A DNA stretch of 8,170 nucleotides, from positions 1 through 8,170 of the forward strand of contig CAYRXO010000161.1 of assembly GCA_964428215.1 (NCBI GenBank). The letters run 5' to 3'. Positions 1 through 5,206 of the stretch are shown here, one piece after another. Under the pieces are notes generated by a model. It searched no databases, had not been told where the DNA came from, and saw only the letters and a list, made by a program, of their open reading frames with translations. The position numbers and the translations under genes are program-made. The stretch is from Accumulibacter sp964428215 (lineage in GTDB: Bacteria; Pseudomonadota; Gammaproteobacteria; Burkholderiales; Rhodocyclaceae). Every line of letters begins with the position of its first letter. The first letter of the stretch is position 1.

Positions 1-723
1 TCGGCAATCACAGCCGAATTCTCGCAGCACTTGAATTGTTCTGCGTTTCCCTTGGGCATCAAGCTGATGCCGCGCATCCGTGGCATCAAGGATCTGGTGT
101 TCCATCGGCCCGACAGCAACAAGAAATTCACGCATATCGACCGACTTTTCAGCGACGACATCAACTGGCAGATGATTGCGACCCATCTACCGGACATGCT
201 GCGTGTAGCGGTATCCATCAAGCTCGGAAAAATCTCGGCCTCAGCCATCCTGCGCCGTCTGGGTACTTACAGTCGAAAGAACAAGCTGTATTTCGCCTTC
301 AAGGAACTCGGCAAGGTGATCCGAACCATGTTCCTGCTGAAATACGTTGGCGACGTCGAACTACGCCGACTCATCCACGCGGAAACCAACAAATCGGAGC
401 AATTCAATGGCTTCGAGAAAAAGCTCTTCTTCGGCGGAGAAGGGGTGATTGCCGAAAACCTGCGCCATGAACAGCGCAAGATCATCAAATACAACCATCT
501 TGTCGCCAACCTGGTCATCTTGCACAACGTGGTGGGGATGAGCCGGGTGCTGAAACAACTCCAAGCCGAAGGTGCCATGATCAACCAGGAAGTCCTCGCT
601 GGGCTGGCCCCATACCGGCTGGAGCACATCAATCGTTTTGGAGACTACGTGCTGGATTTCCGACGCAAGGTTGCTACTTTGTCAGATGATTTTCGGATTC
701 TCGAATCTGAATCAGATAGTTAG
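1..723 (+). CDS. tnpA: Tn3-family transposase, C-terminal part (5' end off the window)
   Basis: This is the C-terminal part of the DDE transposase that carries out replicative transposition of Tn3-family elements. The frame is open from base 1, so no start is visible; TTG at 31 is not the true start. Family hallmarks as I know them from Tn21/Tn501-like TnpA are LGIKLMPRIRG (codons from base 52), FTHIDRLFSDDINW, THLPDMLRVAVSIK, ILRRLGTYSRKNKLYFAF, then NKSEQFNGF with the likely catalytic Glu at 397-399, FGGEGVIAENLRHEQRK and IKYNHLVANLVILHN. The protein ends with PYRLEHINRFGDYVLDF and a tail (ESESDS) unlike the usual proline-rich end. The roughly 17 codons before LGIKLMPR (bases 1-51) do not show the expected catalytic Asp motif; a frameshift or recombination point near base 50 is possible, so the gene may be broken. 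The rest of the visible frame is intact. Confidence 0.85.
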   Translation, partial: SAITAEFSQHLNCSAFPLGIKLMPRIRGIKDLVFHRPDSNKKFTHIDRLFSDDINWQMIATHLPDMLRVAVSIKLGKISASAILRRLGTYSRKNKLYFAFKELGKVIRTMFLLKYVGDVELRRLIHAETNKSEQFNGFEKKLFFGGEGVIAENLRHEQRKIIKYNHLVANLVILHNVVGMSRVLKQLQAEGAMINQEVLAGLAPYRLEHINRFGDYVLDFRRKVATLSDDFRILESESDS

Positions 724-850
724 AGAGGAAACGGGGAATTTCTCACGATTCCCGGCCGACCCTCTGCCTCGCCCCGGCGCTCGACCGACTGGCCGACGCG
801 GCGAGCGGCCGGCTGCGGCTGCTCGCCATCATTGTTTCTTCCGTTGCGGG

Positions 851-884
851 TTTCAAAGCAATACAAATTTTTGTATAATGCAGC
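851..884 (+). promoter_or_regulatory. Promoter of the toxin-antitoxin operon
   Basis: A perfect -10 consensus TATAAT lies at 874-879. At 17-bp spacing the -35 position would be 851-856 (TTTCAA), a weak match to TTGACA. The toxin ATG begins at 885, only five bases after the -10 box. Initiation at the usual distance would therefore fall on or next to the A of the ATG, predicting a leaderless or nearly leaderless mRNA. No Shine-Dalgarno sequence precedes this ATG, in contrast to the antitoxin, which agrees with that reading. Confidence 0.65.
861..876. promoter_or_regulatory. Palindromic operator candidate over the -10 box
   Basis: ATACAAA (861-867) and TTTGTAT (870-876) form a perfect inverted repeat with 7-bp arms and a 2-bp centre. 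Its right arm overlaps the first three bases of the TATAAT box. HTH antitoxins of HigA type commonly repress their own operon by binding such palindromes at the promoter, so this is the natural site for the downstream antitoxin. Binding is inferred from position only. Confidence 0.55.
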
Positions 885-1220
885 ATGACCGATTTTAAGC
901 CCGTCGAGTTTCGAGGCAATTCCCTTGATGACCTACGCGCCTTTCCGCTCTCGGCAAGGCGCGAGGCAGGTCACCAGATCGACCAGGTGCAGAACGGACA
1001 GGAACCGGACGACTGGAAGCCCATGAACACCGTGGGTCAAGGCGTGAAGGAAATTCGGATTCGGGATGCTGCCGGTGCGTTTCGGGTCATGTACGTCGCC
1101 AAGTTCGCCGATGCTGTCTATGTGCTTCACTGTTTCCAGAAGAAAACAGAGAAGACCGGCAAGACCGATCTGGACTTGGCCGCGAAACGTTATCGTGACT
1201 TGTTGAAGGAGCTAGGCTAA
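885..1220 (+). CDS. Type II toxin, phage Gp49-like / HigB (RelE superfamily)
   Basis: A 111-residue protein of the Gp49-like family (PF05973), part of the RelE/HigB group of ribosome-dependent mRNA interferases. Its expected role is to cut mRNA during translation when the antitoxin is lost. Recognisable segments are the N-terminal strand KPVEFRGNSLDDLRAFP, an Arg-rich helix SARREAGHQIDQVQNG, DDWKPMNTVGQGVKEIRI, AFRVMYVAKFADAVYVLHCFQKK (about residues 66-88, the family core) and a C-terminal helix around DLDLAAKRYRDLLKELG. Length is typical. ATG at 885 fits the family's usual N-terminus although it has no ribosome binding site. The stop TAA shares its last base with the antitoxin ATG. Toxin first and antitoxin second is the HigBA order. 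Similar pairs are known in Tn3-family transposons. Catalytic residues were not assigned, and activity is inferred from the family. Confidence 0.85.
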   Translation: MTDFKPVEFRGNSLDDLRAFPLSARREAGHQIDQVQNGQEPDDWKPMNTVGQGVKEIRIRDAAGAFRVMYVAKFADAVYVLHCFQKKTEKTGKTDLDLAAKRYRDLLKELG

Positions 1221-1501
1221 TGAAAAAAAAACGATTTTCCAGCGTCTGGGATGCCATTGAGGACACCCCGGAAGAAGCAGAAAACATGAAGCTGCGATCC
1301 GTCCTAATGACGGCGTTGAAGAACCACCTCACCCGTGCCGAAATGAGCCAGACGCAAGCTGCCAAGCTGTTCGGTGTGACTCAGCCGCGTATCTCGGATC
1401 TGATGCGCGGCAAGATCAACTTGTTCGGCCTCGATGCGCTGGTAAACATGGCGACGGCTGCCGGGCTTCACATTGAAATGCGCGTTTTCGAAGCCGCCTG
1501 A
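1220..1501 (+). CDS. XRE/HigA-type antitoxin with helix-turn-helix
   Basis: A 93-residue DNA-binding antitoxin, partner of the preceding toxin, which it should bind and neutralise while repressing the shared promoter. The helix-turn-helix is at about residues 40-63, with QTQAAKLFGVTQPRISDLMRG as the two helices and turn, followed by the helix LDALVNMATAAGL typical of the HTH_37/HigA-like group. The N-terminal segment WDAIEDTPEEAENMKLRS also fits relatives of this group. The start overlaps the toxin stop as TAATG, and AAGGAG at 1206-1211 sits eight bases upstream, so translation is well supported and coupled. Codons 2-4 are all AAA, giving nine consecutive A bases at 1223-1231. Confidence 0.87.
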   Translation: MKKKRFSSVWDAIEDTPEEAENMKLRSVLMTALKNHLTRAEMSQTQAAKLFGVTQPRISDLMRGKINLFGLDALVNMATAAGLHIEMRVFEAA

Positions 1502-1503
1502 TC

Positions 1504-1555
1504 TTCTCGAAACTCGCCGTTCTCAGGCATCTGAACCGAGAACGGTTTTCGAGAA
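1504..1555. repeat. Imperfect inverted repeat after the antitoxin gene
   Basis: The outer arms TTCTCGAAA (1504-1512) and TTTCGAGAA (1547-1555) pair perfectly. The inner arms CCGTTCTC (1517-1524) and GAGAACGG (1538-1545) pair perfectly as well. They are separated by an asymmetric internal loop (CTCG on one side, one T on the other) and a 13-base apical loop. It begins three bases after the antitoxin stop, so it could end or stabilise the operon transcript, but C-rich sequence rather than a T-tract follows, which argues against a simple intrinsic terminator. A protein-binding site for transposition or cointegrate resolution is an alternative. Confidence 0.6.
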
Positions 1556-1639
1556 CCCCCGGCCCCGTCTGCGCTGGCTGCCGCCAACTTCTCAGCATGC
1601 CTTCTCGTAGACCTTCGTTTGCAAGAAGGCAGGCCAGCT

Positions 1640-1677
1640 CTTACCGTACGATTTTTTCCGTTTTCTGAGACGGCCCC
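1640..1677 (-). repeat. 38-bp terminal inverted repeat of the Tn3-family element
   Basis: Read on the minus strand from its outer end at 1677, the repeat begins GGGGCCGTCTCAG, continues through AAAACGG and AAAAAATCGTACG, and ends GGTAAG. This is the standard 38-bp length and architecture of Tn3-family ends of the Tn21/Tn501 subgroup: GGGG outer tip, an A-rich middle and a TAAG inner end. From memory, the inner half matches Tn501/Tn1721 ends almost exactly, while CTCAGAAAACGG resembles Tn21. It is the TnpA recognition site and gives the transposon boundary at base 1677. Confidence 0.92.
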
Positions 1678-1887
1678 TATTGGATCCACTTGCGCCTTGG
1701 TCGGCCGGATGGGATAGCCGCTGTCGGCGCCCTGTACGCGCCGCTGCTGGCGGTGGGCGGTTCGCGCGACGAAGCGCTGGCGGTACTCGAGCAGGCGGGC
1801 GCGGCATACGCCAAGCTTGGCAATGCGCAAGGCAGCGATTTCGTTCGCCAGTTGCGCCAATTGATCATCGAGCGATCAACGGCCTGA
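1678..1887 (+). pseudogene. 3' remnant of a TPR-like gene truncated by the transposon
   Basis: The reading frame crosses the transposon boundary (its preceding in-frame stop, at 1666-1668, lies inside the terminal repeat) and runs to TGA at 1885-1887. The host part encodes about 69 residues. They form paired amphipathic helices, with GIAAVGALYAPLLAVGG then RDEALAVLEQAGAAYAKLG, the spacing and small-residue pattern of a tetratricopeptide repeat, followed by a final helix DFVRQLRQLI. I read this as the last repeat and cap of a TPR protein whose 5' part lies on the other side of the transposon. The TTG at 1690 is unlikely to be a real start. The gene points toward the nar operon (convergent). 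TPR assignment is moderate; partner and function are unknown. Confidence 0.6.
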
Positions 1888-1896
1888 GCGGCGTTC

Positions 1897-1921
1897 AAAA
1901 GTCGATCGCCAGGCGAGACTT
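1897..1921 (-). terminator. Weak intrinsic terminator candidate, minus strand
   Basis: On the minus strand AAGTC-TCGCC pairs with GGCGA-GACTT, with a two-base bulge and a very tight turn, and the stem runs into a short T-run (GACTTTTG). On the plus strand the same hairpin lies 11 bases after the stop of the TPR remnant but has no following T's. It could stop leftward read-through from the nar operon about 320 bases past narI. The short T-run and tight loop keep confidence low. Confidence 0.3.
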
Positions 1922-2193
1922 CGCCGCCGCGGGGTATGCCGCCGAAGACGGGCTGCTTTCGCAGCGCCGGCCGCAGACGGTCGGGCGGCGGCGGAAGCCG
2001 TGCACGCTGAGGACGACTGGCCAGGAAAACACGCGCTCGATGACGCTGCCGGCGAGTCGCGCCGGGTGCCGCTCGCCAGCGCCCGGCCCTCGATGGGTCA
2101 GCTTCGGCGGCGTGGCGTGTGTCCGGCCCTCGCCGATCTGGGGAGAGAAGAAGCGACGGCAGCAGGCGGCAAGGACACGCCCCCGGCGAAGCG

Positions 2194-2232
2194 GCGCGCT
2201 GCCCGGGCATTTTTTGTCGCCGGGCGGCGTGC
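2194..2232 (-). terminator. Strong hairpin just downstream of narI
   Basis: GCGCGCTGCCCGG (2194-2206) pairs with CCGGGCGGCGTGC (2220-2232) over 13 base pairs including two G-T wobbles, around a 13-base loop containing the only T/A run nearby. It starts 10 bases beyond the narI stop on the minus strand. The A-run of the loop (minus strand) is not a U-tract after the stem, so this is not a canonical intrinsic terminator. It may protect the 3' end of the nar mRNA or act with Rho. Confidence 0.4.
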
Positions 2233-2242
2233 TTAGGCGGCG

Positions 2243-2971
2243 CTAGCCGTGGCGACCCGGCAGCTGCTGCCCGGCCGGCACGTTCAGCCGCCGGCTGCGC
2301 ACCAGCTGGTAGGGGCGCTGCAGGTAGGCCAGCGAGGCGAATCCGCTCCAGATGTGCACCAGGCGGGTGAAGGGGAAGATCAGGAAGATGGTCATGCCGA
2401 GCACCATGTGCACCTTGAACACCCAGTGCACGTCGTTGAGCAGGTCGACGCCGCCGCTGCGGAAGGTGAGCAGGTGCTGCGCCCAGCCGGCGAGGCGCAG
2501 CATCACGCTGCCGTCGAGGTGCGCCCACGACAGCGGCAGCGAGAGCAGGCCGAGCGCCAGTTGCAGCCAGAAGAGGATCAGCAGCAGGATGTCGCTGCTT
2601 TTCGAGGTGGCGCGGATGCGTTCGTCGCTCAGGCGGCGGTGCAGCAGGATCGAGACGCCGAGGAAGGCGAGGAGGCCGAACAGGCCACCGGAGAGGATGG
2701 CCAGCAACTGCTTGTTGCCGGCGCTGATGAACGGTTCGTACAAGGCGTGCGGCGTCAGCATGCCGACCGAATGGCCGAAGAAGAGGAACAGCACGCCGAC
2801 GTGGAACAGATTGCTGCCCCAGCGCAACTGGCCGCTGCGCAGCAGTTGCGAGGAATCGCTCTTCCAGGTGTATTGGTCGCGGTCGAAGCGCAGCAGGCTG
2901 CCGAGCAGGAAGATGGTCAGGCAGATATAGGGGTAGTAGCCGAAGAGAAAGTTGTCGAGCCAGGCGCTCAT
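2243..2971 (-). CDS. narI: Respiratory nitrate reductase gamma subunit (cytochrome b, membrane anchor)
   Basis: NarI oxidises quinol at the membrane and passes electrons through two b haems to NarH and NarG. The protein is 242 residues with five hydrophobic segments, at about residues 8-27, 55-73, 88-110, 128-148 and 187-205. The four haem-ligand histidines known from E. coli (56, 66, 187, 205) correspond to His57, His67, His188 and His206 here, with the same spacing. WGSNLFHVGVLFLFFGHSVG and KVHMVLGMTIFLIFPFTRLV are family signatures. ATG at 2969-2971 overlaps the narJ stop (ATGA), and AAGGAG at 2979-2984 precedes it by seven bases. The C-terminus carries about 16 extra residues after PYQLVRSR compared with the 225-residue E. 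coli protein as I recall it. Last gene of the operon. Confidence 0.97.
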   Translation of the reverse strand: MSAWLDNFLFGYYPYICLTIFLLGSLLRFDRDQYTWKSDSSQLLRSGQLRWGSNLFHVGVLFLFFGHSVGMLTPHALYEPFISAGNKQLLAILSGGLFGLLAFLGVSILLHRRLSDERIRATSKSSDILLLILFWLQLALGLLSLPLSWAHLDGSVMLRLAGWAQHLLTFRSGGVDLLNDVHWVFKVHMVLGMTIFLIFPFTRLVHIWSGFASLAYLQRPYQLVRSRRLNVPAGQQLPGRHG

Positions 2972-3678
2972 CTGAGTGCTCCTTCCGAAGTGGACGGACG
3001 GATGAAATGAATGGTTTGGGCCGGCGCCCCTTGTCCCGGCGAGGCGCAGCCGCCGAAGGCCGGCGGTTCGTCCCACTCGGCGTCGAGTGAGGGTTCGCTG
3101 CGCGCGGCCGGCTGCGCCGTGGCGCTGGCCGGCGGGCGCTTTTCGCCGGTGAGTTCGAACAGCGCGCCGAGGATGGCGGCGTAGGCGCTCTGCCGCTGGC
3201 GCAGCGCGTCGTCGATGCGCGCCAGGATGTGCGCCATTTCGGCGAGAAAGGCGCGCGCTTGCCGCGGCGGCAGCGTCGAGGCGAATTCGACCGCCGCCGG
3301 CAGGAAATCGGGCAGTTCGCCGGGGGCGAGTTGCAGGCCGGTGCTGGCGTAGGTCTGTGCCAGGTCGATCATCGCCGGGCCGCGCTCGCGTGAGTCGCCG
3401 TGCACGTGTTCGAAGAGGTGCAGCGAGGTGGCGCGGCCGCGGTCGAACAGTTCGACGTATTCGGCTTCGCTCTCGAGCGCCCGCCGCGTCGCCAGCCGTT
3501 CGAGGAGGGTTTGCAGTTCGGCGAGCGTGGCGGCGCTCAGCGCGTTCTCCTGCTGCAGCACCGCGGCCAGTTCGGGCAGGTGCGCGCGCAGTTCGTCGCC
3601 CGGGTAGGCGAGCAGGCGCGACAGCACGCGCAGCGTCCATGCCGGTGGCGGTGGCAAGGTGGTGGAAGTGGGCGCCAT
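2968..3678 (-). CDS. narJ: Nitrate reductase assembly chaperone (delta subunit)
   Basis: NarJ is a cytoplasmic TorD/NarJ-family chaperone. It binds apo-NarG, supports insertion of the molybdenum cofactor and of the proximal Fe-S cluster, and delays membrane docking until NarGH is mature; it does not remain in the enzyme. The 236-residue length equals that of the E. coli protein. Family features seen are VLSRLLAYPGDELRAHLPEL near the N-terminus (about residues 18-37), the hallmark YVELFDRGRATSLHLFEHVHG and DSRERGPAM at about 80-111, and a helical region with LPDFLPAAVEFAS. The C-terminal quarter, from about residue 175, is Ala/Pro-rich and poorly conserved, as usual. Start ATG at 3676-3678 follows GGAGG at 3688-3692 with nine-base spacing and lies four bases after the narH stop. 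The stop overlaps narI, implying translational coupling. Confidence 0.96.
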   Translation of the reverse strand: MAPTSTTLPPPPAWTLRVLSRLLAYPGDELRAHLPELAAVLQQENALSAATLAELQTLLERLATRRALESEAEYVELFDRGRATSLHLFEHVHGDSRERGPAMIDLAQTYASTGLQLAPGELPDFLPAAVEFASTLPPRQARAFLAEMAHILARIDDALRQRQSAYAAILGALFELTGEKRPPASATAQPAARSEPSLDAEWDEPPAFGGCASPGQGAPAQTIHFIRPSTSEGALR

Positions 3679-3682
3679 CGTG

Positions 3683-5206
3683 TCACACCTCCAGCTTGAT
3701 CGGGATCGTCCGCCGTTTGCGGGCGCCGAACAGGCTTGGTTCGCTGACGCCGTCCGAGCAGCCGTTGCCGAATGAGAAGCCGCAGCCGCCGCGCACGTCG
3801 AAGGTGTTTTCGGCGTATTCGCGGTGCGTGCTCGGAATGACGAAGCGGTCTTCGTAGTTGGCGATGGCCATCACCCGGTACATCTCTTCGACTTCGGCCC
3901 GGCTCATGCCGACCTGCTCGAGGATGTCGGCGTTTTCACGCCCGTCGACGTGGCGGGTGCGCAGGTAGCCGCGCATGGCGAGCATTCTTTCCAGCGCGCG
4001 TTCGACCGGCGCCGGATCGCCGGCGGTGAGCAGGTTGGCGAGGTATTGGACCGGGATGCGCAGTTGCGCGACATCGGGGATTTCGCCGTTGCTGCCGAGG
4101 TGGCCGGCGTTGGCGGCGGCGTTGATCGGCGACAGCGGCGGCACGTACCAGACCATCGGCAGCGTGCGGTATTCGGGATGCAGGGGCAGGGCGACTTTCC
4201 AGTCGACGGCCATCTTGTACACCGGGCTGTTGCGCGCCGCTTCCAGCCAGGCGTCGGGGATGCCGTCGGCGCGCGCCTGGGCGATGATCTTCGGGTCGTT
4301 CGGGTCGAGGAAGATCTGCAACTGCGCCGAGTAGAGGTTGGCTTCGTGTTCGACGCTCGCCGCGTCGGCGATGCGGTCGGCGTCGTAAAGCAGCACGCCG
4401 AGATAGCGGATGCGTCCGACGCAGGTTTCCGAACAGACCGTCGGCTGGCCCGATTCGATGCGCGGGTAGCAGAAAATGCATTTTTCGGCCTTGCCGGTCT
4501 GCCAGTTGTAGTAGATCTTCTTGTACGGGCAGCCGGAGACGCACATCCGCCAGCCGCGGCATTTGTCCTGGTCGATGAGCACGATGCCGTCTTCTTCGCG
4601 CTTGTAGATCGATCCGGACGGGCACGAGGCGACGCACGCCGGGTTCAGGCAGTGTTCGCACAGGCGCGGCAGGTACATCATGAAGGTCTGCTCGAACTGG
4701 CCGTAGATTTCCTTCTGGATGGCTTCGAAGTTGTAGTCCTGGCTACGTTTGCTGAATTCGCCGCCGAGGATTTCCTCCCAGTTCGGACCCCATTCGATCT
4801 TGTCCATGCGCTGGCCGGTGATCAGGCTGCGTGGGCGGGCGGTCGGCGCGGCTTTCATTTCCGGCGCCGATTGCAGGTGCTCGTAATCGAAGGTGAAGGG
4901 TTCGTAGTAGTCGTCGATCTGCGGCATGTTCGGGTTGGCGAAGATGCGCATCAGCACTTTCCAGCGCGCGCCCTGGCGCGGCTCGAGCTTGCCGCTCGCT
5001 TTCAGTTCCCAGCCGCCGTGCCAGCGATCCTGGTTTTCCCAATCTTTCGGGTAGCCGATGCCGGGTTTGCTTTCGACGTTGTTGAACCAGGCGTATTCCA
5101 TTCCCGGACGGCTGGTCCACACGTTCTTGCAGGTCACCGAACAGGTGTGGCAGCCGATGCATTTGTCCAGATTGAGGACCATGCCGATTTGTGCGCGGAT
5201 TTTCAT
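3683..5206 (-). CDS. narH: Respiratory nitrate reductase beta subunit (Fe-S electron transfer)
   Basis: NarH carries electrons from NarI haems to NarG through four Fe-S clusters on the cytoplasmic face. The 507 residues are close to the E. coli length (512). Four Cys groups are visible: 16/19/22/26, 183/186/191/195, 216/222/226 with Trp219 in place of a Cys (CRGWRMCVSGC), and 243/246/258/262. The Trp substitution is the family signature of the [3Fe-4S] centre, so one [3Fe-4S] and three [4Fe-4S] clusters are expected. MKIRAQIGMVLNLDKCIGC is a standard NarH N-terminus. I chose ATG at 5204-5206, which overlaps the narG stop (ATGA) and has GGGAG at 5214-5218, seven bases upstream. An in-frame longer start at 5260 would add 18 residues foreign to the family. 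The gene ends four bases before narJ. Confidence 0.97.
   Translation of the reverse strand: MKIRAQIGMVLNLDKCIGCHTCSVTCKNVWTSRPGMEYAWFNNVESKPGIGYPKDWENQDRWHGGWELKASGKLEPRQGARWKVLMRIFANPNMPQIDDYYEPFTFDYEHLQSAPEMKAAPTARPRSLITGQRMDKIEWGPNWEEILGGEFSKRSQDYNFEAIQKEIYGQFEQTFMMYLPRLCEHCLNPACVASCPSGSIYKREEDGIVLIDQDKCRGWRMCVSGCPYKKIYYNWQTGKAEKCIFCYPRIESGQPTVCSETCVGRIRYLGVLLYDADRIADAASVEHEANLYSAQLQIFLDPNDPKIIAQARADGIPDAWLEAARNSPVYKMAVDWKVALPLHPEYRTLPMVWYVPPLSPINAAANAGHLGSNGEIPDVAQLRIPVQYLANLLTAGDPAPVERALERMLAMRGYLRTRHVDGRENADILEQVGMSRAEVEEMYRVMAIANYEDRFVIPSTHREYAENTFDVRGGCGFSFGNGCSDGVSEPSLFGARKRRTIPIKLEV

Larger units (their letters stand above)
1..1677 (+). mobile_element. Right-hand end of a Tn3-family transposon
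   Basis: Three things define this as one element: a Tn3-type transposase C-terminus at the left, a toxin-antitoxin pair of a kind known as Tn3 passengers, and a 38-bp terminal inverted repeat at 1640-1677 ending in GGGG. The segment is visibly less GC-rich than the DNA to its right, and the change coincides with the repeat. The left end, resolvase, res site and any further cargo lie outside the window. The five bases after the repeat, TATTG at 1678-1682, are the expected 5-bp target duplication, but the partner copy cannot be seen. The insertion cut a TPR-like gene. Confidence 0.85.
1888..2242. other. Gene-free GC-rich spacer between convergent genes
   Basis: This 355-base stretch separates the TPR remnant from the end of narI. 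Open frames run through it on both strands, but they are the stop-poor frames expected of very GC-rich DNA. Their translations are Arg/Ala/Pro-rich, with no recognisable domain and no convincing start plus ribosome binding site. Two hairpins at its ends are listed separately. I see no RNA gene or repeat array. Confidence 0.6.

Noticed and set aside
734..753. GGGAAT/ATTCCC hairpin after tnpA as a terminator
   Set aside because: Six-base arms with an eight-base loop and no following T-run; too weak to call.
1861..1879. TTGATC/GATCAA inverted repeat near the end of the TPR remnant
   Set aside because: Short arms inside coding sequence (codons for Leu-Ile-Ile-Glu-Arg-Ser); no T-tract or repeated copies, so chance is the simplest explanation.
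2201..2216. GCCCGGGC followed by ATTTTTTG as a plus-strand terminator
   Set aside because: The GC stretch is a loopless 8-bp palindrome and cannot fold alone into a useful stem; the better pairing places the T-run in the loop of the larger hairpin.
1677..2528. Minus-strand open frame spanning the spacer and the end of narI
   Set aside because: The translation is Arg/Ala/Pro-rich with no recognisable domain, it overlaps narI in another frame and it crosses the transposon boundary.
2249..3010. Plus-strand open frame of 253 codons opposite narI
   Set aside because: Its Gln/Glu/Ala-rich translation mirrors the hydrophobic codons of narI on the other strand and shows no family signature.
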